The notes beneath the pieces were generated by a model. It was not told where the DNA came from, ran no database searches, and worked only from the letters and a program-made list of their open reading frames with translations. 64,000 bases of DNA from Symbiodinium natans (taxonomy: Eukaryota > Sar > Dinophyceae > Suessiales > Symbiodiniaceae): positions 336,422 through 400,421 of the forward strand of contig CAJNDS010002257.1 of NCBI GenBank assembly GCA_905221605.1, in the 5' to 3' direction. Within the stretch, counting starts at the first letter, position 1. Each line of letters starts with the position of its first letter. Of this stretch, positions 50,461-59,517 are shown one piece after another. Position numbers and translations under genes: made by a program.

Positions 50461-50559
50461 CTGGTTTAACGCGTGCACGTAAACCCGCAGACGTGAAAGC
50501 CTAAAGCCAGAAGCACAACTCTGAGAGCCTAAACCTGCAAAGATCCTCGAAGGGTTTAT

Positions 50560-50830
50560 CATTAAGGCAAATGCAAATTACATCTTGATATAATCATGAT
50601 GATAATGAGAATAATAGGAATAAGAAAATGATAATAACAACAATAGTAAACACAATATTGCTAAGCCCCCAAGACCCTAAACCTCCAATCATGGCCTTAC
50701 GAAACTCGAGCGACCATAATCAAGAAACCAAGTGAAAGGGTTGGGGGTTGAGGGTTCAGGGTTTAGGGTTTAGGGTTTAGGGTTTAGGGTTTAGGGTTTA
50801 GGGTTTAGGGTTTAGGGGCCATATTCTAGC
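50560..50830. other. AT-rich spacer and TTTAGGG array
   Basis: 50570-50665 is (GATAAT)-like AT-rich DNA. 50757-50818 is a clean TTTAGGG array of about nine units. Confidence 0.85.
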
Positions 50831-51028
50831 AAGTTATCTGAGTTCCTAAACCCTGAACCCCCAACCGCGGAACCGCACCCCAGTCCCCAACCCTGGCCCA
50901 ATCCAAAGCCCTAAACCCCTGAAAGTCCTCAAACCCCTCCCTAAACCCCAACCTCCCCAAAGCCCAGAGTTTAGGGTTTAGGGTTTCGGGTTTGGGGTTT
51001 CGGGATGATATAAGGAGAGCCTAACACC

Positions 51029-51200
51029 CCCCCCCCCCCCCCACATGCACAAGCAAAAGCGAGAGCTTGGATCCCATAAGGCGGGGGTGGGGGAGTGCTT
51101 CGGGTTCGAAGAGTCGTTTACAGGCTGCGAACCCCATCGACTAATAAACCGCTAAACCTCCCGCACCTTTGGCAAGCCATTTGCGCATGAACCTTGGCAC
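51029..51200. CDS. two candidate exons on opposite strands
   Basis: A C run at 51029-51043 leads into a plus frame reading CTSKSESLDPIRRGWGSASG to TAA (51142). On the minus strand 51167-51199 is an 11-codon segment (CQGSCANGLPK) between TTCAG and AAAG|GTGCGG. Both are short and uncertain. Confidence 0.22.
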
Positions 51201-51515
51201 TGAAGCTCAAAAACCTCAAGCCCTAAAACCCCTGTGGCGCGACCCACTGGGCTCGTGGGTTTAAGGCTTGCGGCGTCTAGGTTTCGGGTCTTAAGGTTTT
51301 GGGTTGAGGAAGTCAAGGCCAAGTAGTTTTGGAGGTTTTGAGGGTTTAGGAGTGGAAGGCTTTAGGGTGCTTAGTAGCTTAGGAGTCTTATGTTGCGCGT
51401 TTTAAAAGGTCAGGATTTTAGGGTCCAAGAGGGGACGGGTCTGGAGGCTGGGAGTCAGGCTTGAAGGGCTACGAGGCTTGAGGGCTACGTTGCTGCCCCC
51501 GCATCGTGAGTGCAT

Positions 51516-51636
51516 GGTTTACCTAAAGAGCCCAATATCCCTTAATTAAAGAATATTCCTTAAATCATATTGAGGATCCTTATGTAAATTAAGCAGTATT
51601 CCCTAACTAAGGGAAATTGGGCTCTTTGGGTAAGCC
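51516..51636. mobile_element. 121-bp inverted-repeat element
   Basis: Left end GGTTTACCTAAAGAGCCCAA and right end (reverse complement) GGCTTACCCAAAGAGCCCAA continue to about 33 matching bases (CCCTTAATTA versus CCCTTAGTTA). The interior is AT-rich. A donor-like C|GTGAGT lies just left, and AAGCCAG just right. No clear target duplication. Confidence 0.7.
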
Positions 51637-51661
51637 AGAGTTGAGGCACTGAGAAGAGAAG

Positions 51662-51830
51662 GTTGCAGCAGAGTGTTCTTTTTTGTTGGGCCGCGGAGTT
51701 TGAAGTTCTGCGTGTAGGGTGGTTTTCGGGCTCGGGACTTAGGGCAATACTGAACCCTACAACGCTCATCGCCCAGCTCTTCAACCCCACAGGGGATTAT
51801 ACAAGGATTCAGAATTGGCGAATCAAACCC
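51662..51830 (+). CDS. candidate internal exon
   Basis: AGAAG|G acceptor, 56 codons with LFCWAAEFEVLRVGWFSGSG and AILNPTTLIAQLFNPTGDYT, then CCC|GTAAGC, the same strong donor as at 12097. Followed by a CCCTAAA array (51848-51925). Product unknown. Confidence 0.38.
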
Positions 51831-51847
51831 GTAAGCCCTTCAAACCC

Positions 51848-51925
51848 CAAACCCTAAACCCTAAACCCTAAACCCTAAACCCTAAACCCTAAACCCTAAA
51901 CCCTAAGCCCTAAGCCCTAAACCCC
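51848..51925 (-). repeat. CCCTAAA array
   Basis: About 11 units. Confidence 0.95.
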
Positions 51926-51948
51926 ACCACCTCCTTTCAACCAGAGGA

Positions 51949-52035
51949 GCTCTGCCCGGGTCGGCTCCGACGTCGGGCTTGCGTCCGGGAAGGGCTTTGG
52001 TGGAATCTTAACCACCACCTAGGACTCAGGGTTTA
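51949..52035 (+). CDS. candidate exon
   Basis: CAACCAG acceptor, then ELCPGRLRRRACVREGLWWN and LNHHLG into the next TTTAGGG block. Possibly continues the exon at 51662 (that donor is phase 0, this start is phase 1, so not directly). Confidence 0.23.
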
Positions 52036-52189
52036 GGGTTGAGGGTTTAGGGAACTGGAGTGCTTGGTTTTAAGTTTAGGGCGGTTGAGGGTTTTGAGGC
52101 GTAGCGACTATGAAAACGCGGAGGGCGCTCTTTTGGCCATTTTCGGTTTCGCTGCCGTCTCCTTCGTACTGAAAAGTCCAAAAACCAAA

Positions 52190-52570
52190 ATACAAACACA
52201 CTCCAGAGTGCTCTTAATTGGCAACAGTCCCGGGAAATGGGTATTCTTGATCTTATTTGCTTTTGCGCTGCACCTTGCACAGATGGAGAGCAGCTATGGA
52301 AACATTCCCGCACACGTGGCAAACAAAAATCCACCAAAAAAGCTGGGACTATCCAATCGCTGCCTAAATGGCAAGAGTATTTGGGTTTGGTTTTTGCTTG
52401 TTGGTGTGATTGCTTTGGTTTCTCAAAAGGACCGTGTTTTGAAGGAACTATTTCACATGCACACACTGCGCCTGAACCAGAAAGACACACAATTGTCTAG
52501 GACTCTCCAATCAGAGTGCATAAATGGCAAGAAGTCCCTGGACTCTGGCTTTTTGGGTTTGTTCTAATCA
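52190..52570 (+). repeat. three diverged copies of an about 155-bp unit
   Basis: CTCCAGAGTGCTCTTAATTG (52201), CTATCCAATCGCTGCCTAAATG (52346) and CTCTCCAATCAGAGTGCATAAATG (52503) start related segments, each followed by GGCAAGA/GGCAACA and a T/G-rich part. No telomere repeat here. Open frames exist on both strands. Confidence 0.55.
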
Positions 52571-53200
52571 ATTCTCCCCAGTGCTCTCGACACACATTTA
52601 TAACAAATTCTTGTTTGCGATGTTTGCACCAAATGCGTTCTTGACGAGGAAAAAACTCCATTGCGCTCGAAGAAGCCTGTTTTTTCGTGACAGCTATTCG
52701 GACACTGCTTCCCACCACCTTCATCATAGACTCTGCAGAGTTTGCGGCGAGCAAGCTTGTGGTTTCTAATCACAGCACTTCAATGTTGTTCTCCTTTTCT
52801 TCTTCTTATCCATTGACACATCACTGTTCGGACTCGTTTTAGATACTTAACAATGCAACAACACACAACCGCACGTTGCGTGCAACACAACACAAGGCAA
52901 AAACAAACACGCACACAAAACTTTTGCTGCCCAAAACCGCCTCTGTGCTTTGGATGGCACGGTGCTCCTGCAAGGTCCAGAGCAATTCTTGACCCGACTT
53001 GTCCAAGCAAGAAGACTGTGGATACAGGCAAGTTTCTGTGTGGATCACCACTTGGGGAAGCCACCAACGAGCCCTTTGTGGTATGCCGGACTCGTTTGCC
53101 CACGGAGCGATGGACAGAGATTTGCTTTGCAAAGATACGAAGCAGGCTTGAAAAACAAATCAAAGGGGGGAAAACGGCGAGTAGGCCGCAGCCAAGGTGA
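52570..53200 (+). CDS. possible degraded gene region
   Basis: Unique sequence. Candidate plus frames include FVCDVCTKCVLDEEKTPLRS (about 52612) and LQGPEQFLTRLVQARRLWIQ then YEAGLKNKSKGGKRRVGRSQ (52950-53200), the last ending at AAG|GTGAAG. No single continuous frame; no family recognised. Confidence 0.28.
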
Positions 53201-53202
53201 AG

Positions 53203-53316
53203 GTCTTCACTTGGGAGGTTCCCCCTTATACTCAGAGTGAATAGGGATGATAATAGGGGTTACCATAATCCCTGTGAAGGACTGCTCGTATCAGGGGGAA
53301 CATCCCAAGTCTTCAC
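53203..53316. mobile_element. family A element with perfect 8-bp target duplication
   Basis: The 98-bp core 53211-53308 starts TTGGGAGGTTCCCCC and ends GGGGGAACATCCCAA. It is flanked by identical GTCTTCAC octamers (53203-53210, 53309-53316). An 8-bp duplication fits hAT-like or other cut-and-paste elements and the introners of some algae. The left duplication begins with GT, and the right edge reads CCCAAG, so it could be spliced out. Confidence 0.85.
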
Positions 53317-53496
53317 AAGCCACTGATAGAAGGGTCGCGTACCCGAGCACCGGCCGACACAGCTTACAGGGAGCCAACACGCAGGCATTGTGCAGCGGTC
53401 AGGCGTGGGCCCTTAAAGAGGCTGTCCGTGTCCGCAACGCAAAACCGCGGAAACCTGAGGAGGGACTGCGAAGCTTCGGTGCACGATCGAAGACAG
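53310..53496 (+). CDS. candidate exon immediately after the family A element
   Basis: Begins after CCCAAG at the element edge: SSQATDRRVAYPSTGRHSLQ, then LCSGQAWALKEAVRVRNAKP and RSFGARSKT, ending at CAG|GTTTAA. 62 codons. Basic. Product unknown. Confidence 0.38.
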
Positions 53497-53499
53497 GTT

Positions 53500-53930
53500 T
53501 AAGGTTTAGGGCCTAAGACCTAAGAACGGAACCCCGTTGTTTATACTTTATGTACAGTTCTTTTTTGCGCTGAAGGTTATTGTATATTTGTACTTATACT
53601 TCTTTCTCTGTTAACATCTATATGTGTGCTGATTGATTGGTGTATGTTTATGCATGTGCTACTCGGAACTCCGAAACAGGACTCTTCGTAAAGTGCCGGA
53701 CCCTAAACCCTAAATACTGAACGAACTCCACATGGGTATTTCCCCAAAGAGGGGTACCCTTAGTGACTAGCCTTAGTGTTTACAGGAACCCCCCAAAGGG
53801 TACCCATATTTCCGGAAACCCCAATATAGCAATGGAGCCAAGTCACCTGGACGTTCGACCATTTGTCCTCCGACAAATCCAGTTAGGGTCTTGAGGTTAA
53901 GCGTTTAGGGTTTTAGGGTTAGGGTTTTGA
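53500..53930. other. AT-rich spacer and possible family C element
   Basis: 53520-53670 is AT-rich with no frame. 53741-53826 has inverted ends (ATGGGTATTTCCCC and TTTCCGGAAACCCCAAT) and internal GGGTACCC, similar to 59040-59148. Confidence 0.4.
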
Positions 53931-54029
53931 GGCCAAGGGTTGAGGCTGTGGCATCAAAGGCCTCTATTTTGGGGAACGGCTTGGGGCTTGGGATTTAGCT
54001 TTCAATGTTGGCTGACTTCGAGGGCAAGG

Positions 54030-54095
54030 TTTCGGGTTTAAGGTGAAGGTTTTGATTGGAGCGGAAGATTTGGTTGATTTGTCAGGCGTTCTCAG
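54030..54095 (+). CDS. possible host exon before the retroelement
   Basis: After TTTAAG the frame reads VKVLIGAEDLVDLSGVLR and then passes into retroelement-like sequence. It may be the host exon into which the element inserted, or part of the element's first RNase H strand. Uncertain. Confidence 0.22.
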
Positions 54096-54108
54096 ACCAA
54101 AAACACAC

Positions 54109-54391
54109 ATGTTCGCAGAGCTCAAAGGTCTCATAGAACTCTTTGACTACTTATTGCATTATACCACTTACGCTTCGGTACCTCCATCATTATCTATACT
54201 GATTCCCAATATGCAGCGGATTTACTCCGCGGCAGCTCCGTCCCAAACTCAAACCCCCAATTGGTTGCTCTCTCCCAGAAAATTTTACTGCTCTCCGCAC
54301 GCAGTATAACGTCGCCCTACGCAAAATACCCTCTCACACGGGTATCCCGGGTAATGAGATAGCCGACCTTGCGGCCAATAAAGGCGTGTAG
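54109..54391 (+). pseudogene. RNase H-like domain, frameshifted
   Basis: Three frames carry successive RNase H motifs: AELKGLIELFDYLL (catalytic Glu region, 54115), TDSQYAADLLRG (catalytic Asp, 54198) and LRKIPSHTGIPGNEIADLAA (last Asp region, 54318-54380). At least two frameshifts and a TAG at 54389 break it. The first catalytic Asp is not visible. RNase H removes the RNA strand of RNA-DNA hybrids during retrotransposition. Its position before the reverse transcriptase is unusual. Confidence 0.75.
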
Positions 54392-54399
54392 TCTCACTC

Positions 54400-55806
54400 C
54401 TCTTTAGGAAGATTCTTCCCGGCGCTCCATCACCGAGCAAGATGTGATTATCACTAAAATATTTGAGGGCGCCCTTCCTCTTGTCCCGGATATCCCCCTC
54501 TCCGCTAAAAAGCCTTGGACATCAGCTGCTACACTCTTTCTGATTGCCGAAACTCAAGCAAGCACCTACACTGACCTCCAGGCCCTCAAAGCGATGTGCA
54601 AACTCAACAACCAAAATTCGCGCGACAGGACAAGAAACGCTTCATCGCCCAGAATCTCGCAGAGGATTTCCACGGCGCGAACATCCACCAATGGAGATAC
54701 GCACGCCAACTTAAGTCGGAATTTAAGCCCCACGCCATGCGTCTCGTTAACCTTAAAAATACCTTAGTATCCAAGGATAAGCGTGCGTCCACCTTTGCGG
54801 AAAATCTTTCCACTAAAATATGGCTCTCATCAGAGGACCCTGCCCTCCCGCTTCCAGATACTTCAGACACAAACCCTTCTACGGATCGCCCTTTTGCCAT
54901 GGCGGACTTGGACGCCGCTCTCCGACGCTTAAAGCCCGGTAAGTCCCCGGGCCCCAATGATCCCTGGTGAATTATACAAACGTGCTCCTTATATTCTATA
55001 ACTTTTCCTCCGTGACCATTATACCAATGCTTTGAAACTAGGAAAGTACCCGCTACTTGGATATTTTCGGAAGTTGTTATGTTGGTCAAGGACCACAAGA
55101 AGGATACTCGTCTCCTTTCCAATTATCATCCCGTTTCACTCACCAACATATCCTACAGAATCTTTTTCAACATCGTCTTGAGCTCTTCTTTGATGACAAA
55201 ATCCGCTCCACCCAGGTTGGTTTTCGTACACATCGCTCTACATCTCAACCGATCCACATAATCCGTCGACTTATTGAAATCTTTGAAAGACAAACTACTT
55301 CTTTTCACGCCTTGTTCCTCGATTGGTCCAAAGCCTTTGACTCGGTCACATTCACTGCTATTCAGGCCGCCCTGGCACACTTAGGCGTCGCCACTCATTT
55401 ACAGTCAGTTATCATGTCTCTTTACTCCTCTCCTCGCTTCCTGGTCCGCGATTCCAACATTAAATCCTCTGAACAGGTGCAAACCAAGGGCCTACGTCAA
55501 GGATGTCCTTTCTCTCCGTATCTATTTAGCTTCGTCCTGACCCATTTGTTTGATGAAGTCGAAAGCCAATATGAAACTCGTTTCGGCCACATCGCTGGTG
55601 TGTTTCAACTCCCCAGCCCACTCTGGGATTTAGAGTATACTGATGATACCGTCTTGATCTCCACTTCGGCAAATGCCCTTAACCGTTTGTTGCATCTTAT
55701 TCAGTACGAGGGATGCCGCAGAGGCCTCCTCCTCAACCTGGATAAGTGTGAGCACCTTAGAATGAATTCTGACTGTGGCCTCCATTACTCGCCTGCCCCC
55801 GTATAG
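54400..55806 (+). pseudogene. reverse transcriptase, frameshifted
   Basis: The linker has SAKKPWTSAATLFLIAETQ (54500). The start of the RT domain is DAALRRLKPGKSPGPND (54915), then a frameshift near 54957 and VKDHKKDTRLLSNYHPVSLT (55082), another shift near 55180, then the long ORF 55057-55806. That ORF has QVGFRTHRST (res 53-62), FLDWSKAFD (87-95, catalytic Asp), GLRQGCPFSP (145-154), EYTDDTVLI (193-201, catalytic Asp pair) and LLLNLDKCEHL (224-234). All polymerase motifs are present; the pair is YTDD rather than the usual YADD/FADD. Confidence 0.9.
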
Positions 55807-55808
55807 CT

Positions 55809-56505
55809 ATGCTCTTGCTCCCTGTGTTCAGGCCTGACCGCGCCCGGTCCTACCATGAAGCTGGTAGACCTTCATGGAAACTTACGGTATATCGGTCGGT
55901 CGTACAGGCCATTCTGCTTTGCTCGGTCGAAAGCCTACAGCTCACACCTTCCCAGCTGACGCATATGGACTCCATCCACTATAAGCAACTTCGCAGAATC
56001 TTTAAAATCAAGTCTTCCTTCTACCGTAGGGCTATCAAGCCTACAGAAGCCGAGTGCTCCATCTTATTTTTACACCAACTTGCATTTCGGTGTAAACAGG
56101 TTCAGCCTCCCTCGCAGGTGTACTCACAGAATCGTCTAAAATTTTTCGGACATCTCCTTCGACATCCATGAGTCAGTATATACCTTTCAAAGCTCAATGG
56201 CTTACCGCCGTACATATGGCCCCAACCGAGCAGGTCGCCCAAAACTCCATTGGAGTGAAGCTTGCCTCACGGAGGCTTATGACCGTATCCAACATCTAGC
56301 TTCAGGTTCTGCCCCCTCTCATGCAGATATGGATCACTCCTATTTTAGTATACCCACTCTCGACCACGTACGCCGCTCCCATTGCTCACGGCTTCTACTG
56401 CGTCTTGACAACACTTTGCTTTACCGAGCCGTCCACGCGCAAGCTCATGATAAGGAACGATGGTCCCGCATTATCCATAGCCCCCTCAATAGACACTGGT
56501 CCTAA
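55809..56505 (+). pseudogene. retroelement thumb and C-terminal region
   Basis: 55809-56171 includes WKLTVYRSVVQAILLCSVES and RLKFFGHLLRHP, typical of the region after RT in non-LTR elements. 56197-56505 includes GPNRAGRPKLHWSEACLTEA and AHDKERWSRIIHSP, also typical of their C-terminus. Separated by a stop and frameshift. No RNase H follows here. Confidence 0.8.
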
Positions 56506-56744
56506 CCCCTACGATCCCATATTTTAAGATTAGTCTCCTTTCGGTTCGTGTTGCTTTCTCAGTCAGTGCTGCTATTCAGGCTAGCCACTTCGTGAACATT
56601 CGAGCGTAGTGCGCAAACTTGAAGTCTTGCACCCCCGTTGGCCTTAGGATAATTAGGGTTCCACCCTTACTTTTGTTGGTTTCAAAAGAGTTGGCGCTGA
56701 CGGGCACGCATCGCAAGTGCCTTTCGCAGACTAAAAAAAACTAA

Positions 56745-56963
56745 GAACCTAGTCGTAAGCTACACCCTAAGCGTCAGAAACTCATTCAGGTACGTCATGA
56801 CGCTGTCCCGAGAGACACGCAGCGCCCAGCTTCCCGCTCTGCTATGGCAGAGGTTGAAAGAAAGCTGTACGACAGACCAGAAAAATACTTGCTACAAGGT
56901 CAGTTCTTAGTTTGAGGTCTCGTTTTTTCAGGCCTACTCGATGTAAAAGAGGCCGTGCTATAG
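56745..56963 (+). CDS. candidate two-exon gene end, unknown product
   Basis: The frame opens at 56745 just after the retroelement's A-rich end and runs 51 codons: HPKRQKLIQVRHDAVPRDTQ, then SAMAEVERKLYDRPEKYLLQ, ending at CAAG|GTCAGT. A 33-base spacer ends in CGTTTTTTCAG, and LLDVKEAVL follows to TAG. Phase 1/1. Basic then acidic helix. It may be a gene that the retroelement interrupted (inference). Confidence 0.43.
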
Positions 56964-56999
56964 CGAGAGGCCCGCAGCAAGGGAAAAACCCAGAACCCT

Positions 57000-57110
57000 A
57001 TCGAAGGAACCTTGTGTCCTGTACCACCAGTGCGCTGGGGAACGACACCTCCACGCTCCACTCCTCCCCATCTTCGAGCTGAAAAGCGGAGTCAAACCTG
57101 TGCGGACGGT
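57000..57110 (-). CDS. candidate minus-strand exon
   Basis: CTCCGCTTTTCAG acceptor, then LEDGEEWSVEVSFPSALVVQ and DTRFLR to TAG (57000). The plus strand here is also open and ends at ACG|GTGAGT, so the strand is not certain. Confidence 0.3.
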
Positions 57111-57225
57111 GAGTGCTCAAAGTTTGGGGTTAAGGTTTAGGAGGGCAAGATACTCCCATGTCCGCCGAGGCCAGAGGCCTGAGGCGTTTAGATCCAGGTC
57201 TAAGGAACCTTCGAAGGTCTACCCA

Positions 57226-57455
57226 CCCCCCAAACGCCTTGCGCACGGCTGAGTTCTATTTTTTTTGGCCTGGAATGGGTACCGCCGCTAGCCGACCAGT
57301 GTCCGGGTGACGTGCCGGGATCAGGGGCGGATGTGAAAATCTGCGTTATTTGTTGGCCCTCCTACACCCCACCCCCTACCCCTGCCCTGACCCGGCTCAC
57401 AGCCCCCCGTTGGTTCCCACCCTCCCCTGAACCCTGCCCGTGCACCCTGCATTAA
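57226..57455 (+). CDS. possible coding island, about 75 codons
   Basis: No early ATG. The frame includes LSSIFFGLEWVPPLADQCPG and GADVKICVICWPSYTPPPTP before TAA. CTAG|CC near 57290 could be an acceptor. Proline-rich end. Product unknown. Confidence 0.27.
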
Positions 57456-57473
57456 GCTCGGTACCCTTGCCGG

Positions 57474-57600
57474 TTTAGGGTTTAGGGTTTAGGGTTTAGG
57501 GTTTAGGGTTTAGGGTTTAGGGTTTAGGGTTTAGGGTTCAGGGTTTAGGGTTTAGGGTTTAGGGTTTAGGGCTTAGGGTTTTGGGCTTTAGGGCTTTAGG
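57474..57600 (+). repeat. TTTAGGG array
   Basis: About 17 units with TTCAGGG and TTTAGGGC variants. Confidence 0.95.
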
Positions 57601-57690
57601 GCAAAAAACAGAAGGATTCCACGCACCAGCGCAACTGCTTGTAGCGGAGCAAAAGATCAAAGAAGCAGACCACCTTTCGATCAGTTCATG
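57598..57690 (-). CDS. candidate minus-strand terminal exon
   Basis: Frame reads DRKVVCFFDLLLRYKQLRWC and stops at TAA. A second frame is open too. Weak. Confidence 0.22.
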
Positions 57691-57798
57691 GGTGGCCAGC
57701 CCGAATTTATGAACTCCACTAACGGGGGGCTGCACCCTCCTTAAGGGTTTTAGTGTTTAGGGTTTCGGCTGGTGTAAGCAAATCGAGCCTATGTTCTC

Positions 57799-57960
57799 TT
57801 ACTGCTTGTCATTGTTGAAGTGTTTTAAGGGCTCCAGTGCATGCCCCCTACCTCTCCAAAGGTGAGTTTTTACTCCTGCTAACCTCCTCCTGCCCGTCTC
57901 AGCACCTACGACAGCTCCACAAGAATCCTGAATACGCTTCGGAGCCCTTACCCCCATACC
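57799..57960 (-). CDS. candidate terminal exon
   Basis: Minus frame PKRIQDSCGAVVGAETGRRR, LAGVKTHLWRGRGHALEPLK and on to a stop at 57799. Upstream codons are telomere-like repeat. Basic. Product unknown. Confidence 0.32.
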   Translation of the reverse strand, partial: GMGVRAPKRIQDSCGAVVGAETGRRRLAGVKTHLWRGRGHALEPLKHFNNDKQ

Positions 57961-57965
57961 CAAGA

Positions 57966-58085
57966 CCCCAAACCCTAAAACCCTAAGCCCTACATCCAAA
58001 ACCCTAAATCCGAAACCCTAAACCCTAAACCCTAAACCCCAAATCCGAAACCTTAAGCCCTAAACCCTAAATCCGAAACCCTAAC
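57966..58085 (-). repeat. CCCTAAA block with CCGAAA variants
   Basis: Mixed CCCTAAA and ATCCGAAA units. Confidence 0.9.
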
Positions 58086-58089
58086 CCAG

Positions 58090-58186
58090 AAAGAGGGGCG
58101 ACGCTTGGTCCAACGGATCCTGGGTTCCCCCACGCAGCGCGGACCGCGGCCGTGAAGATCGGTTTGATGGAGGACTTGGTTGACCG
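58090..58186 (+). CDS. candidate internal exon
   Basis: ACCCAG acceptor, 31 codons (RGATLGPTDPGFPHAARTAA then VKIGLMEDLVD), CG|GTAAGG donor. The following 58228-58385 is TTTAGGG repeat, the proposed intron. Product unknown. Confidence 0.37.
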
Positions 58187-58227
58187 GTAAGGCTTTACGG
58201 TTTTTGGGGTGTCCCAAAAGTAGGGTG

Positions 58228-58385
58228 CAGGTTTTAGGGTTTAGGGTTCAGGGTTTAGGGTTTAGGGCTTAGGGTTTAGGATTTAGGGTTTAGGGTTTAG
58301 GGCTTCGGGTTTCGGGTTTCGGGTTTCGGGTTTGGGTTTTAGGGTTTAGGGTTTAGGGTTTATGGTTTTGGGTTTAGTGTTTAAG
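58228..58385 (+). repeat. TTTAGGG/TTTCGGG block
   Basis: TTTAGGG units with a homogenised TTTCGGG run at 58306-58335. Confidence 0.93.
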
Positions 58386-58396
58386 GTATTGAAAGC

Positions 58397-58503
58397 GGCT
58401 CACTTCTCACAAAGAGTCCTGCAAACGTGGTAACCCTTCGATCAAGATTCAGAGCACTGATGAAGAGGCTGGTGCTGTTGCTGCCAAGAGGCAGAAGTTG
58501 TAA
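58397..58503 (+). CDS. candidate terminal exon
   Basis: After TTGAAAG the frame reads RLTSHKESCKRGNPSIKIQS then DEEAGAVAAKRQKL and stops at TAA. A second frame (ANVVTLRSRFRALMKRLVLL) is open and would fit the phase of the exon at 58090 better, so the reading is uncertain. Confidence 0.3.
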
Positions 58504-58516
58504 GGGTAGCCTCGCA

Positions 58517-58640
58517 GGGTTTAGGGTTTAGGGTTTAGGGTTTAGGGTTTAGGGTTTAGGGTTTAGGGTTTAGGGTTTAGGGTTTAGGGTTTAGGGTTTA
58601 GGGTTTAGGGTTTAGGGTTTAGGGTTTAGGGTTTAGGGTC
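58517..58640 (+). repeat. TTTAGGG array
   Basis: About 17 perfect units. Confidence 0.97.
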
Positions 58641-58667
58641 CTTGGAGAAGTCTAGAACTGCAATCCT

Positions 58668-58985
58668 CAGTCCTTCATCCCTTCTGTGCATCCCAGCTCA
58701 CCGAAAGCCTTGAGAGCCTCCACAGCTCATAGGGAATGGGGTTAGGAGCCTTATATCCCCGACTCATATCATCCCATTCGAACCCCAAAAAGCAAAGCCC
58801 AAACCCAAGTTTAGCGTTTAGCGTTTGGAGCTTAGGGTTTAAACCCTAAACCCTAAACCCTAAACTTTAGGGTTTAGGGAAGAGGCTTTGGAGGCATCCT
58901 CCACCGTTCCCAAAATTCCTGTTATTGCAGCCCGCAGCTCTGGGAATTGACCGTTCGGAAAACACCAGCGGGTTGCGAATGCTTA
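58668..58985. CDS. two candidate exons on opposite strands
   Basis: Plus 58668-58739: ATCCTCAG acceptor, FIPSVHPSSPKALRASTAHR, GG|GTTAGG donor. Minus 58985-58880: TAAG acceptor, then ATRWCFPNGQFPELRAAITG and ILGTVEDASKASS into CCCTAAA repeat. Products unknown. Confidence 0.27.
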
Positions 58986-59039
58986 GACCTCTTTTGGAGG
59001 GTTTGGGGTCTGCACCTTAAACTCTACAGTAAACTCTAG

Positions 59040-59148
59040 TTGGGGATTTCCGAACATAGAGGTGCCCGTATAAACCCCCAAAATAACATACAATCCTTTT
59101 AACAACCCCCAAAAGAATACCGCTATTTGCGGAAACCCCCATTTGTCC
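59040..59148. mobile_element. family C inverted-repeat element
   Basis: Left TTGGGGATTTCCGAACATAG and right end (reverse complement) ATGGGGGTTTCCGCAAATAG match over about 20 bases with few mismatches. The interior repeats AACCCCCAAAA. Related sequences at 53741 and 32880. Confidence 0.55.
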
Positions 59149-59346
59149 CCACACTCTACACCCTGTTTACCGCAAAAGCACCCACCAGAAACCCCACGAT
59201 GTCCTAAGCCCTTCACCCTGCATCTGCTTGGGGCCGCAAGGAGTCCTTAGCAAGAAATCCGATCAAACCCCCAAACCGGGGTTTAGGGCTTCGGCTTCAG
59301 GTACAACCCTAGACCCTATGTGATGAAAACCCTAAACCCTCAACTT

Positions 59347-59509
59347 CTAAACCCGAAACGCCATGATATAGGAGCCTAAATAGCTACCAACAATCGCCGC
59401 ACGCCTCTGTGCATTTAAAGAAACAATACCCACTCCAAATTCTCCACACCCGACCTTGAAGTTCGTGGCGATGAAGCTGACCAGCGTCGTCGCTTTGGAC
59501 TCATCCGGC
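59347..59509 (-). CDS. candidate terminal exon, 53 codons
   Basis: ACCGCAAG|G acceptor, then PDESKATTLVSFIATNFKVG, EFGVGIVSLNAQRRAAIVGS and LGSYIMAFRV to TAG. Well-mixed hydrophobic and polar residues, and no repeat inside. Product unknown. Confidence 0.4.
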
Positions 59510-59517
59510 CTTGCGGT

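Larger units (their letters stand above)
54092..56740 (+). mobile_element. decayed non-LTR retrotransposon
   Basis: Order read 5-prime to 3-prime: RNase H-like domain, linker, reverse transcriptase, thumb and C-terminal region, an untranslated stretch, and an A-rich end (CTAAAAAAAACTAAG at 56731). No long terminal repeats. Reading frame is broken at several points. The base composition differs from its surroundings: it contains no telomere repeat for 2.6 kb. The 5-prime part (endonuclease, first RNase H Asp) is missing or unrecognised. No target duplication found. Confidence 0.85.
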
